Made by a program: the position numbers and the translations under genes. The notes under the pieces are model-generated. The model made no database searches. It was not told where the DNA came from and saw nothing but the letters and a program-made list of their open reading frames with translations. Below are positions 7,469-15,721 of a stretch of DNA of 19,040 nt, in pieces. This DNA comes from an uncultured Clostridia bacterium (GTDB taxonomy: Bacteria > Bacillota > Clostridia > TANB77 > CAG-508): contig CAKPKU010000026.1 of NCBI GenBank assembly GCA_934167365.1, forward strand, positions 1 through 19,040. The letters run 5' to 3'. Each line of letters begins with the position of its first letter. Position 1 is the first letter of the stretch.

Positions 7469-7856
7469 GGATTACAAAATATTTCCATCCTCAAAAACTC
7501 AAAAAAACCACCAAAATACGCCAAACCAACTCACTACTTAACCCAACCTCCAATCACAACAACATATCTATGTAGATAACATATTTCTTGCCCAAATCTT
7601 AAATTTAGTTTTTACTACAAATTTTTGAAATGGGTTGAAGTTGTTTTTTTTAGCGCTTTAAAATAAGCAGACCAAGATGTATGTATCTACTCTACAATGT
7701 TAATTTTATCTCTAATAAAATATAAATGTTATATATAGCTATATTATTATCTGGAAACTAATAAGACTAACCGCATACTTTAATCCTTAGAGTAGTAAAA
7801 GCACAAACAATCCCACACATCCCCTAAGCAAATTTAACAAAACCTTATTTTTGATA
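7469..7856. other. Gene-free stretch with a C-rich, nearly G-free strand
   Basis: About 390 bases between divergent promoters. No open frame with a ribosome binding site, no tRNA and no clear terminator was found on either strand. At 7485-7563 the plus strand has about 30 C and a single G, a sharp skew in this AT-rich window. A short inverted repeat, TATCTA and TAGATA, lies near 7565-7580. It could be a decayed gene, a spacer, or the template of an unrecognised RNA. Confidence 0.5.
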
Positions 7857-7885
7857 TTTACAAATCCACCTATTTAATATAAAAT
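7857..7885 (+). promoter_or_regulatory. Promoter of the tsaE-tsaB-rimI-lon operon
   Basis: TTTACA (7857-7862), a 17-base spacer, TAAAAT (7880-7885). Both boxes match the consensus at 5 of 6 positions. Transcription would start near 7892, about 29 bases before the tsaE ATG. Confidence 0.65.
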
Positions 7886-7920
7886 ACTCACAGAATAAAT
7901 TTAAGAAAAAGGATGAAAAT

Positions 7921-8370
7921 ATGTATAACTTTATTTCAAAATCGGAAAAAGATACAATTAACTTTGCTAGGGATTTAGCCTCAAAATTACATACTGGAGA
8001 TATTATTATTCTTACTGGCGAACTTGGATCTGGAAAAACTAAATTTACAGAAGGATTTTTATCATATTTTGGACTAGAAAATGAAATTTCTAGTCCCACT
8101 TTTACCATTGTTAATGAATATAATTCACAAAATAATGTAAATATTTATCATTTCGATGTTTATCGACTATCTGATATTGATGAATTCTATGCAATCGGTG
8201 GTGATGAATATTTTGAAAATGGAATTTGTATAATCGAATGGGGTGAATTAATAAAAGATGCTTTACCTAAAGATTATATAAACATAGTTTTTGAAAAAAG
8301 TGATTTAGATCCTGAATATCGAAAATTACAAATTGAAACACACGGTGATAAATTTAAAAACTTATTTTAA
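7921..8370 (+). CDS. tsaE: tRNA t6A synthesis ATPase TsaE
   Basis: 149 residues, the usual length. TsaE is the small P-loop ATPase that, with TsaB and TsaD, makes N6-threonylcarbamoyladenosine at position 37 of ANN-decoding tRNAs in the cytoplasm. Walker A is GELGSGKT (33-40); SSPTFTIVNEY, YHFDVYRL and the late IEWGELI motif are all typical. The ATG is preceded by AAAGGATG. It is the first gene of a four-gene operon, 27 bases before tsaB. Confidence 0.95.
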   Translation: MYNFISKSEKDTINFARDLASKLHTGDIIILTGELGSGKTKFTEGFLSYFGLENEISSPTFTIVNEYNSQNNVNIYHFDVYRLSDIDEFYAIGGDEYFENGICIIEWGELIKDALPKDYINIVFEKSDLDPEYRKLQIETHGDKFKNLF

Positions 8371-8397
8371 ACATTACTTATGAAAGGAGAAAAAAAG

Positions 8398-9090
8398 TTG
8401 AAAATATTAGCAATAGATACATCTTCAAAAATATGCTCTGTATCAATTCTAGAAGACACAAACACCATACTAGAGCTTCACACAAATGATGAAAAAACTC
8501 ATTCACAAAACTTAATGCCTTTAATTGACACATTATTAAAACAAACAAACTTAACACTAGATAATATAGACTTACTAGCCTGTTGCCAAGGACCAGGCTC
8601 TTTTACTGGAATAAGAATTGGAATTTCAACAATAAAAGCATTTTCCGATGCCAAAAATATCCCAGTCATAGGAATAACATCACTAGAAAGCCTTGCATAT
8701 AATATCCCAAATTCAGGATATATAGTAAGCCTAATAGATGCAAAAAACGACAACGTATATTATTCCCTATTTAAAAACAATAATGGTCAATATGAAAAAG
8801 CAGATGAATATAAATCAGATAATATTCAAAACATATTAACTAATTTATCTAACTACAATACTTCATTTATTTTTGTTGGAACTGGAGCTCAATTACACCA
8901 CGATTTAATAGCACAAACATACCCTAATTCACAATTTGCAAATGAAACTCAAAATATTCAAACAAGTATTAGTATTGGAAAATCTGCATATAATAAATTT
9001 AAAAATGGTATTTATGGTGACTCAAACTCCCTACTACCTATTTATTTAAAAAAATCTCAAGCAGAGCGAAATTTAAATGGTGAAAAATAA
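8398..9090 (+). CDS. tsaB: tRNA t6A synthesis protein TsaB
   Basis: 230 residues with a TTG start at 8398. An in-frame ATG at 8380 overlaps AAAGGAG (8383-8389), which is the ribosome binding site for the TTG 8 bases further on; the resulting MKILAIDTSS is the normal family start. TsaB is an ASKHA-fold partner of TsaD needed for the threonylcarbamoyl transfer to tRNA. GPGSFTGIRIG in the middle is the family signature. The last 14 bases overlap rimI, which points to coupled translation. Confidence 0.95.
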   Translation: MKILAIDTSSKICSVSILEDTNTILELHTNDEKTHSQNLMPLIDTLLKQTNLTLDNIDLLACCQGPGSFTGIRIGISTIKAFSDAKNIPVIGITSLESLAYNIPNSGYIVSLIDAKNDNVYYSLFKNNNGQYEKADEYKSDNIQNILTNLSNYNTSFIFVGTGAQLHHDLIAQTYPNSQFANETQNIQTSISIGKSAYNKFKNGIYGDSNSLLPIYLKKSQAERNLNGEK

Positions 9091-9532
9091 TACAAACCCA
9101 ATCGAAATCTTTCCAATGACCAATACAGACTTAATCTATTTTGAAAAAGAGCTTACTACTCAATTTGATGATTTTTGGACTTTTTCAATTTTAAAACAGG
9201 AATTTGAAAACGAAAATACAATATATATAGTTGCCAAACAAGATACAGAAATCGTTGGTTTTGCAGGTATTTTACCAATAATAGATGAAGCAAATATAAT
9301 GAACATTGTAACAAAAAAAGATAAAAGAAATTTAGGCATAGGATCTAAATTACTACAAAAGTTAATTGATATTTCAAAAGAAAAAAAACTAAAATCTATA
9401 ACACTTGAAGTTAATGAAAATAATATTAGTGCCATCAAGCTGTATACAAAATTTAAATTTGAAACAGTAGGCACTAGAAAAAAATATTATAATAATACAG
9501 ATTCAGCTATACTTATGACATTATACATATAA
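9077..9532 (+). CDS. rimI: Protein N-acetyltransferase RimI
   Basis: 151 residues, the usual length. RimI is a GNAT enzyme that acetylates the N-terminal amine of ribosomal protein S18 and, in some bacteria, other proteins. The acetyl-CoA loop is KRNLGIGSKLLQKL, followed by TLEVNENNISAIKLYTKFKF and a KKYY segment, all typical of RimI. It overlaps the end of tsaB in a different frame, as in many Firmicutes. tsaD, often the next gene in this cluster, is not present; the LonB-like gene follows after 25 bases. Confidence 0.92.
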   Translation: MVKNNTNPIEIFPMTNTDLIYFEKELTTQFDDFWTFSILKQEFENENTIYIVAKQDTEIVGFAGILPIIDEANIMNIVTKKDKRNLGIGSKLLQKLIDISKEKKLKSITLEVNENNISAIKLYTKFKFETVGTRKKYYNNTDSAILMTLYI

Positions 9533-9557
9533 GTAGCTTTTTTATAAGGAGGAACAA

Positions 9558-11942
9558 ATGAAAAATAAAAATGAATTAAATTATAAGGATTTAAAAATAA
9601 GTTGTGATCCAAGTATTTTTAAATTCAAAACAACTGAGGAACTTGAAAATATTGAAACCGGTATTGGACAAGACCGTGGAATAAAAGCTTTAGAATTTGG
9701 TTTAAATGTTGATATAAAAGGATATAACCTATATCTTGAAGGTCCTGGTGGTGTTGGTAAAACAATGTATACAAAACACTATTTAGATAAAATATCAAAA
9801 AGACAAAAAACCCCTTGTGACTGGTGTTATATTTATAATTTTGACAATCCAAATGAACCAATTGCTTTACCTCTTCATGCAGGTCAAGGAAAAGAATTTA
9901 AGGAATATATGGATTCTTTTATTAAAGAGATTCGTAGCGATTTAAAAAATACATTTAACAATGATGATTTTGAAAAAGAAAAATCATTAATTACTCAAAC
10001 ATATGAAGAGAAAAAATCTGCATTAATGGAAAAATTAAACAAGAAATCAGCCAAATATGGTTTTCAAGTTAAATCAGCTCAAAATGGAATTTATATGATG
10101 CCTATAATTAATGGAAAAGCCATAGAGCAAGAAGAATATGACAAACTAGATGAAGAAACAAAACAAAATTTTGAAGATAATTCAAACATAGTTCAGGAAC
10201 AAATTTTACAAGTTATAAGTGAAATAAAAAATATTGAAAATGAAACTCAAAAAAAATTATCTGAATGGCAATCAAATGTTGCATTATTAACAATTAATGC
10301 TCATTTAAATTATATAAGATCAAAATTTAAAAGAAACAAAAAAATTGGTATATTTTTAGAAAGTATAAAAAAAGATATTTTAAAAAATATTGAATACTTT
10401 TTAGCTGAACCAGCTATTGAAGTACAACAAACTCTTGGTCCAAAACAAGAGCCACCTAAACCTTGGTTAAATTATAGAGTTAATCTTTTTATTGATAATA
10501 GTAATCAAGAAGGTGCACCTGTTATAATGGATTCTAACTATTCTTATCATAATATTTTTGGTAAATTAGAATATGAAAACTATTATGGATCTTTAAAAAC
10601 TGATTATACAATGTTAAAACCTGGTCTACTTCATAAAGCTAATGGTGGTTATATAATTTTTCAGGTACATGATTTAATTGAAAATGGAATTTGTTATGAA
10701 TCACTAAAAAAAGCTTTAAGACAAAAACAATTATTAATTGAAAACACTGCTGATCCTAGATCATCAATGGTAATGGTATCTTTAAAACCTGAACCTATAC
10801 CACTTGATTTAAAGGTTATTCTTGTTGGAGATGAACAAGTTTATCAAACATTACTTGCTGTTGATTATGACTTTAGAAAATTATTTAAAATTAAAGTTGA
10901 ATTTGAAGATTCTTCTGACAATACTATTGAAAATATGAATAAACTTGCTAGATTTATTCATGGTTTTTGTGAACAAGAAGAGCTACCTCATTTAGATACT
11001 TCAGCAGTTGCTAAAGTAATGGAATATGCTTCACGTTTAGCTGATAATCAGGATAAACTTTCTACAAGATTTAATGACTTAGCTCAAATAATAGGTGAAG
11101 CAGCTACTTGGGCTAAAATGCATAAATCAAAAGTTGTTACAGCTGAATTTGTTGATATGGCTTTGGCAGAAAGAATTAATAGAATTAAAAAATATGATTC
11201 TATGTATATGGAAATGATAAAGGAAAATACATTATTAATAGATACTACTGATTTTAAGGTTGGTCAAATAAATGGTTTAACAATTATGAATATAGGTGAT
11301 TATATGTTTGGTAAACCTGTAAAAATTACTGCAAACACATATACAGGAAAAACTGGAGTTATAAATATTGAAAGAGAAGTTGATTTATCTGGTTCAACTC
11401 ACTCAAAAGGTGTGTATATATTAAGTGGATATTTAGGTGAACAATTTGCTCAAGATATTCCCCTATCTCTTACTGCTAGTATTTGTTTTGAACAATTATA
11501 TAATGGAGTTGATGGTGATAGTGCATCAAGTACAGAGCTATATGCAATATTATCAAGTTTATCTGGTATTCCAATAAATCAATCATTTGCAGTTACTGGA
11601 TCAGTTAATCAAAAAGGTGAAATTCAACCTATTGGTGGTGTTAATGAAAAAATTGAAGGTTTTTTCCAAATATGTAAAATGCGTGGTTTAACAGGTAATC
11701 ACTCTGTTATGATACCTATTCAAAATAAAAAGAATTTAAATTTATCTGATGAAGTTGTAGAAGCTGTAAAAAATGGTCAATTTCATATATATGCTATTTC
11801 AAATATTGATGAGGGAATAGAATTATTAACAGGTGTACCTGCTGGTAAAAAAGATTCTAATGGAAAATTCCCTGCTGGTTCAGTAAATTATTTAGCTTAT
11901 GAAAAACTAAAAAAATATGCTGCTATAAAACTTGATGATTAA
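9558..11942 (+). CDS. LonB-like ATP-dependent protease
   Basis: 794 residues. This AAA+ protease family (COG1067 type, AAA_32 plus Lon proteolytic domain) degrades proteins using ATP and a Ser-Lys dyad. Walker A is GPGGVGKT (62-69). GGYIIFQVHDLI occupies the Walker B place in the degenerate form usual for this group. A long helical insertion covers about residues 130-260. The proteolytic domain at the C-terminus has S655 in GVDGDSASS and K698 in GGVNEKIEG, 43 residues apart as in E. coli Lon. There is no membrane segment, so it should be soluble, unlike archaeal LonB. The ATG follows a strong AAGGAGG at 7 bases. It is the last gene of the operon; a hairpin follows its stop codon. Confidence 0.93.
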   Translation: MKNKNELNYKDLKISCDPSIFKFKTTEELENIETGIGQDRGIKALEFGLNVDIKGYNLYLEGPGGVGKTMYTKHYLDKISKRQKTPCDWCYIYNFDNPNEPIALPLHAGQGKEFKEYMDSFIKEIRSDLKNTFNNDDFEKEKSLITQTYEEKKSALMEKLNKKSAKYGFQVKSAQNGIYMMPIINGKAIEQEEYDKLDEETKQNFEDNSNIVQEQILQVISEIKNIENETQKKLSEWQSNVALLTINAHLNYIRSKFKRNKKIGIFLESIKKDILKNIEYFLAEPAIEVQQTLGPKQEPPKPWLNYRVNLFIDNSNQEGAPVIMDSNYSYHNIFGKLEYENYYGSLKTDYTMLKPGLLHKANGGYIIFQVHDLIENGICYESLKKALRQKQLLIENTADPRSSMVMVSLKPEPIPLDLKVILVGDEQVYQTLLAVDYDFRKLFKIKVEFEDSSDNTIENMNKLARFIHGFCEQEELPHLDTSAVAKVMEYASRLADNQDKLSTRFNDLAQIIGEAATWAKMHKSKVVTAEFVDMALAERINRIKKYDSMYMEMIKENTLLIDTTDFKVGQINGLTIMNIGDYMFGKPVKITANTYTGKTGVINIEREVDLSGSTHSKGVYILSGYLGEQFAQDIPLSLTASICFEQLYNGVDGDSASSTELYAILSSLSGIPINQSFAVTGSVNQKGEIQPIGGVNEKIEGFFQICKMRGLTGNHSVMIPIQNKKNLNLSDEVVEAVKNGQFHIYAISNIDEGIELLTGVPAGKKDSNGKFPAGSVNYLAYEKLKKYAAIKLDD

Positions 11943-11954
11943 TAATTTTTAAAT

Positions 11955-11985
11955 TTAAAGCGGGTTACAAACCCGCTTTAATTGT
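11955..11985. terminator. GC-rich hairpin between convergent operons
   Basis: A perfect 11-bp stem, TTAAAGCGGGT (11955-11965) and ACCCGCTTTAA (11971-11981), with a 5-base loop. It begins 12 bases past the lon stop codon and is followed by TTGTTT on the plus strand. It can also serve the pilus operon, which ends at 12040 from the other side, although the T tract is weak in both directions. Confidence 0.7.
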
Positions 11986-12039
11986 TTATGTACTACAATC
12001 ATGTTGTAATTTTGTGTGTATTGTTTTTGTAAAACCTTT

Positions 12040-12612
12040 TTATTGCTCTTTTTCAAATCTTACTGTTAATCTCATCTTTTTACCATTTTTATATGTACAT
12101 GTAAATAATGTTAAGTCCCAATCCCCTGTTTGCATTCTATACACTTCATTGTCATTTAAGATTTCAACTTTTTTGCATATATATTTATGCATTCTTCCAT
12201 CCATACTTCTAAAATATAAAATTGTTCCTTTTGTTATATTTGATAATTTTCCAAATGTAGATTTATAATTATGACCTGCTATTACAATATTATTATCATC
12301 TATATTTCCTGCATATCTGCATGGAGAAATTCTTAAATTTGGATATGTGCAATTTTTGTTAATTGGTACTTGTAAATTATCTAAATCAGGTATATACACA
12401 ATTCCAATATATGTTTGTCCATTGACATTATAATCTGAAATATTTTTGTTTTCGCTTGATATATTATTGTCTTGACTAATTTCATCTTGATTTATTGCTG
12501 TTTCTAGCTCTTCTACTATATTTTCTGCGTTTTCTTGTGCTACTTTATTTATATAATTATTATAAAATAATAATATAGTAGCAATAACTAATCCAATTAC
12601 TGCTACTATCAT
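12040..12612 (-). CDS. Second sortase of the pilus operon (not class C)
   Basis: 190 residues: an N-terminal membrane anchor (about 1-18), a polar linker, then a sortase domain with the catalytic triad H114 (VIAGHNY), C172 (LTLFTCTY) and R181. Sortases join LPXTG-type signals to the cell wall or to a pilin lysine outside the membrane. The TLxTC motif is present, but the class C hallmarks (PYGVNTHRLLVRG, second membrane anchor) are missing. It is probably a class D/E-like or housekeeping-type enzyme. As the last gene of the pilus operon, 11 bases after the basal pilin, it may anchor the finished pilus to peptidoglycan; this role is inferred. AGGAT precedes the ATG. Confidence 0.85.
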   Translation of the reverse strand: MIVAVIGLVIATILLFYNNYINKVAQENAENIVEELETAINQDEISQDNNISSENKNISDYNVNGQTYIGIVYIPDLDNLQVPINKNCTYPNLRISPCRYAGNIDDNNIVIAGHNYKSTFGKLSNITKGTILYFRSMDGRMHKYICKKVEILNDNEVYRMQTGDWDLTLFTCTYKNGKKMRLTVRFEKEQ

Positions 12613-12623
12613 AAATACTGATC

Positions 12624-13274
12624 CTATTCTACTTTTTTTTTATTATTATATACTTGTATCCAGCCTATACTGAATAATATTATTGCAAATATAACTAAAA
12701 CTGGTACTGGCCATTCTACAATTCCAGTTTGAGGCAAAAACTTATCATTAACAAGTTGATTTCCTTTGGAATTATTACTTAAATTTTGAGACTTTATTAT
12801 TTTTGGTATAACTGTAACTTGATAATTTAATATATTATTAGATGATTGTTCAGGAATTTTTACTAATGTACTTTGCATTATATATTCTTCATTATTGTTT
12901 TGAATAATAAAGTATATTCCTATTGGTAAATTTGAAATTGTAAAACTTCCATTTTTATCTGTTGTTTCAGATTTAAATATATGTGCATTATTCAAAGCAT
13001 ATTTTTTTAAATTATCTAAATTCACATTGTTAAAATTGTTTATATCTATTTCAAATTTATCAAAATCATCATTCAAATATATGTCGCCATTATCATCTAT
13101 AATAGCCAACTGATATATAGAAACCATTAAATTTCCAATTACATTATTATTTTCATCTTCAGCCTTGAATGTAAGTTTTCCAAATGACTGTGCATTACTT
13201 TTTATAAATATATTGCCTATTATTATATATAAACTCATACAAATAAATAATGTTTTAATCATCTTTTTTGTCAT
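12624..13274 (-). CDS. Small LPQTG pilin, probable basal subunit
   Basis: 216 residues. A signal peptide (1-28, site SNA|Q), one SpaA/CnaB-type beta domain starting GKLTFKAEDENNNVIG and ending near TTDKNGSFTISNLPIGIYF, and the sorting signal LPQTG (180-184) with a membrane segment and a KKK tail. YQVTVIPK (151-158) resembles the pilin motif VxVYPK, which makes K158 a candidate for linkage to the pilus shaft. The glutamate expected in an E-box is Q125, so an internal isopeptide bond is doubtful. Size, motif and place after the class C sortase fit a SpaB/FctB-like basal pilin. It overlaps the sortase C gene by 20 bases; its ribosome binding site AGAGGGG lies inside that gene. Confidence 0.8.
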   Translation of the reverse strand: MTKKMIKTLFICMSLYIIIGNIFIKSNAQSFGKLTFKAEDENNNVIGNLMVSIYQLAIIDDNGDIYLNDDFDKFEIDINNFNNVNLDNLKKYALNNAHIFKSETTDKNGSFTISNLPIGIYFIIQNNNEEYIMQSTLVKIPEQSSNNILNYQVTVIPKIIKSQNLSNNSKGNQLVNDKFLPQTGIVEWPVPVLVIFAIILFSIGWIQVYNNKKKVE

Positions 13275-14109
13275 TTACTTTATCCCCTCTTCTTTTATTC
13301 AATATACAAACAAACAACACAAAAACTATACATGTAATTGATACTATTATAATTACAAAATTTAAGTCTACTATTATGGCATCACTATTTTGTATATCAG
13401 AGCTTATCTCATTATTTTTTAACGTACCTCTTACTAATAATCTGTGTGTATTTACACCATATGGTGTACATGTTATTAGAGTTGCATATTGCTTATCATC
13501 TACAATTTCTAAATATTCAGTTTCTTCAGGATCAACTACAAGTATCTGATCTACCTCATATGTATATACTTGATTTAAAACATCAATACGAAAAATATCG
13601 CCTATTTGTAATTTATCTAAATCAGTTAGTAATTTCGATGATGGCAGTCCTGTATGTCCTGACAATACTGTATGTGTACTTTTACCTAGTACAGGTAGCG
13701 ATGAGCCTTCTAAATGACCTATTCCCTTTTGTAAAACTGAAGAGCCAGTTCCATGATAAATAGGAAGTTTAACATTTATTTTATCTATTTTTAAATATCC
13801 CATTATTCCTGATTTATCTAGTGAAAGTAGCTCATTATAATTATTATTTTTTGTGTTTTCACTATTTTCTTCTAATTTGTATTTTGTTAATGATTCATTA
13901 TATTCTTGTGCATCTTTAATAATTTTTTCATACTCATCAAAACACAAATTAGAAACTAAATTTTCATATTTTTCAATTTCTCTATGTTGAAAAAATACAG
14001 TAATAAAGTCTGAAATAAATGGATATAGAAAAATACACAATCCCACCAGAAAAAATAAAGCCAAAATAATATTAGGAAGTTTTTTTCTTTGTTTAGCATT
14101 ATTTTTCAT
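13255..14109 (-). CDS. srtC: Class C (pilus) sortase
   Basis: 284 residues with the ATG at 14109, which follows GGAGAGG at 6 bases; upstream in-frame starts touch or overlap that site. Class C sortases polymerise pilins by joining the threonine of one LPXTG signal to a lysine of the next subunit. The triad is H152 (VLSGHTGLP), C214 and R223 within TLITCTPYGVNTHRLLVRG. There are membrane anchors at both ends (about 12-37 and 246-270), as is usual for the class. The DPF/DPW lid motif normally found between the first anchor and the catalytic domain is not visible. It sits between the backbone pilin and the basal pilin genes. Confidence 0.95.
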   Translation of the reverse strand: MKNNAKQRKKLPNIILALFFLVGLCIFLYPFISDFITVFFQHREIEKYENLVSNLCFDEYEKIIKDAQEYNESLTKYKLEENSENTKNNNYNELLSLDKSGIMGYLKIDKINVKLPIYHGTGSSVLQKGIGHLEGSSLPVLGKSTHTVLSGHTGLPSSKLLTDLDKLQIGDIFRIDVLNQVYTYEVDQILVVDPEETEYLEIVDDKQYATLITCTPYGVNTHRLLVRGTLKNNEISSDIQNSDAIIVDLNFVIIIVSITCIVFVLFVCILNKRRGDKVNDKKDD

Positions 14110-14142
14110 ATACATCCTCTCCACTTCAGACTTAAAACTAAA

Positions 14143-15636
14143 TTATGCTCTAACTTTTTTACGAACTACAAATACTGATGCAGCAACGATCATTAAACCA
14201 ATTCCTGTTACAGTAAATAATATAGTTCCCATTCCACCTGTTGATGGTAATAATCCTTTTTTAGCATTTAAAACTACTATTTCAAAGCTAGGAGTACTAC
14301 TACTTACATCTTCTATATATCCAGCTGCTTCTTTAATTTCTTCATCTGCTATATAATCAAAAGAAGCTGTTTTTAATGTTCCATCATCATTTAGCTCTTG
14401 TGAAATTCTAAATGAAAATCCAAAATTTGGTAAATTATATTCATCTAATGTTTTTGTTTCTATTAATTCATATTCTCCAGCTTCTAAACCAGAAATAGCT
14501 ATTTTTCCTTCAGAATTTGTTTTTAAAATTGTAGCATCATCTTTATTTTCAACTGTACCTGTAAAAACTCCATCTTGATCAAATGTTGCATATTTACCAT
14601 TACCTAATTTTAAAATGAATTCAACTTCTGATAAAACATCACCTTTTGAATTTTTCTTTGTAAGTTCAACTGCATATGTATATACATGAACTACTACTTC
14701 ATCAGTTTCACCTTTTTTATCTGTTGTAGGATCATTTGAATATATAACTTTAGCACTGTTTGTATTGTCTTTTTCTACTGCTGCTTCATTGTTTAATTTA
14801 GCAGTATAGTTTACTGTTATTGTTTTTCCACTGTTTACTTTTTGTTCTATAAAATCTTTGAAAGTAATTGTTAAAGTAGTAGTATCATTTTGATTTTTTA
14901 CAGATGTTTTTGAATAATTTGTATATTCTTCATCACCTATTGAAATAGCTATAGATTCTTCATCTAAATCTAATCCTTTTGATAATGTATCTGATATTAC
15001 AAATGAATATTCATCATAACCTATCATTTCTGGTACTTTTGATGTAATTGTGAAATTAACATCATCTCCAACTTTTGCAGATGTTTCATCTACAGTTTTG
15101 TCAACTTCTATTGAATCTACTTTTATTGAAACTGTTGTATCTTCAGTTAAATTTGAAACTATTCCAATAGATTTTGCTACTGTTTTGCTAGCAACTGTTT
15201 CATCATAAATTAAATAATATCCTTTATCTAAACCTGAAAAAGTTACTTGTTTTTCATTTTCTCCAACAACTTTTTTATTTAGCTCTGATATATTATTATC
15301 TTTACAATAATTGTAATATTCTTCTGCTAATTTAGTTAAATTTGTTGAGTTACTTTCTAAACCTTTTAAATATTCAGTAGTTTCATATATTGTACTTAAA
15401 CCTTTTTTATTAGTGAAAAAATCTTTAGTTGGTAAACCTTCCCAAGAGTAGTATTCATTTCCATCTACTATTTCTAAATCAAATAGTTTATATATTGATA
15501 ATGTTCTTCCTGATACATTTCCTGTAACAGTAATACTTAAATTTTCTCCTGCTGCTTTACAACATGATGGTAAAACTGTAAATATTGTTACTAACATAAG
15601 TGTTAGTGCTAACAAAATTTTTTGCTTAACTTTCAT
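14143..15636 (-). CDS. Backbone pilin (LPSTG, isopeptide D2 and CnaB domains)
   Basis: 497 residues. A signal peptide (1 to about 29), an N-terminal pilin domain (about 30-170), a fimbrial isopeptide-forming D2 domain (about 172-320) and a C-terminal SpaA/CnaB domain (about 322-460), then LPSTG (463-467), a membrane helix and RKKVRA. Likely bonds, by analogy with the families: K180 (VDKTVD) with N293 (TNSAKV), and K327 with N457 (VVLNAKK), the latter with the E-box glutamate E393 (YELIET). No canonical YPK pilin motif is seen; K172 in VSIKVD is in the usual place for the linking lysine. The length, three domains and position before the class C sortase mark it as the shaft subunit. AAAGGAG precedes the ATG. 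Confidence 0.92.
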   Translation of the reverse strand: MKVKQKILLALTLMLVTIFTVLPSCCKAAGENLSITVTGNVSGRTLSIYKLFDLEIVDGNEYYSWEGLPTKDFFTNKKGLSTIYETTEYLKGLESNSTNLTKLAEEYYNYCKDNNISELNKKVVGENEKQVTFSGLDKGYYLIYDETVASKTVAKSIGIVSNLTEDTTVSIKVDSIEVDKTVDETSAKVGDDVNFTITSKVPEMIGYDEYSFVISDTLSKGLDLDEESIAISIGDEEYTNYSKTSVKNQNDTTTLTITFKDFIEQKVNSGKTITVNYTAKLNNEAAVEKDNTNSAKVIYSNDPTTDKKGETDEVVVHVYTYAVELTKKNSKGDVLSEVEFILKLGNGKYATFDQDGVFTGTVENKDDATILKTNSEGKIAISGLEAGEYELIETKTLDEYNLPNFGFSFRISQELNDDGTLKTASFDYIADEEIKEAAGYIEDVSSSTPSFEIVVLNAKKGLLPSTGGMGTILFTVTGIGLMIVAASVFVVRKKVRA

Positions 15637-15721
15637 ATATTCTCCTTTTCTTATTTAATATTAATGTTTTATTAGGTACTCTTATATAATATTTAAATTG
15701 ATTATATAAATTTAATAACTA

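Noticed and set aside
7564..7580. Short palindrome TATCTA/TAGATA as a regulatory site in the gene-free stretch
   Set aside because: A 6-bp arm in AT-rich DNA away from any promoter is easily explained by chance.
7845..8108. Minus-strand open frame of 87 codons overlapping tsaE
   Set aside because: It is antisense to the conserved Walker A region of tsaE, has no ribosome binding site and shows no recognisable protein features.
9160..9474. Minus-strand hydrophobic open frame opposite rimI
   Set aside because: Its hydrophobic look comes from reading A-rich sense codons in reverse; there is no start signal and rimI is certain.
12014..12268. Plus-strand open frame of 84 codons over the second sortase
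   Set aside because: It lies opposite the catalytic part of a clear sortase gene and starts without a ribosome binding site; low stop density in the antisense frame explains it.
15637..15721. Internal promoter between the adhesin and backbone pilin genes
   Set aside because: Several TATAAT-like strings occur in this AT-only gap, but none has a convincing -35 box at 16-18 bases.
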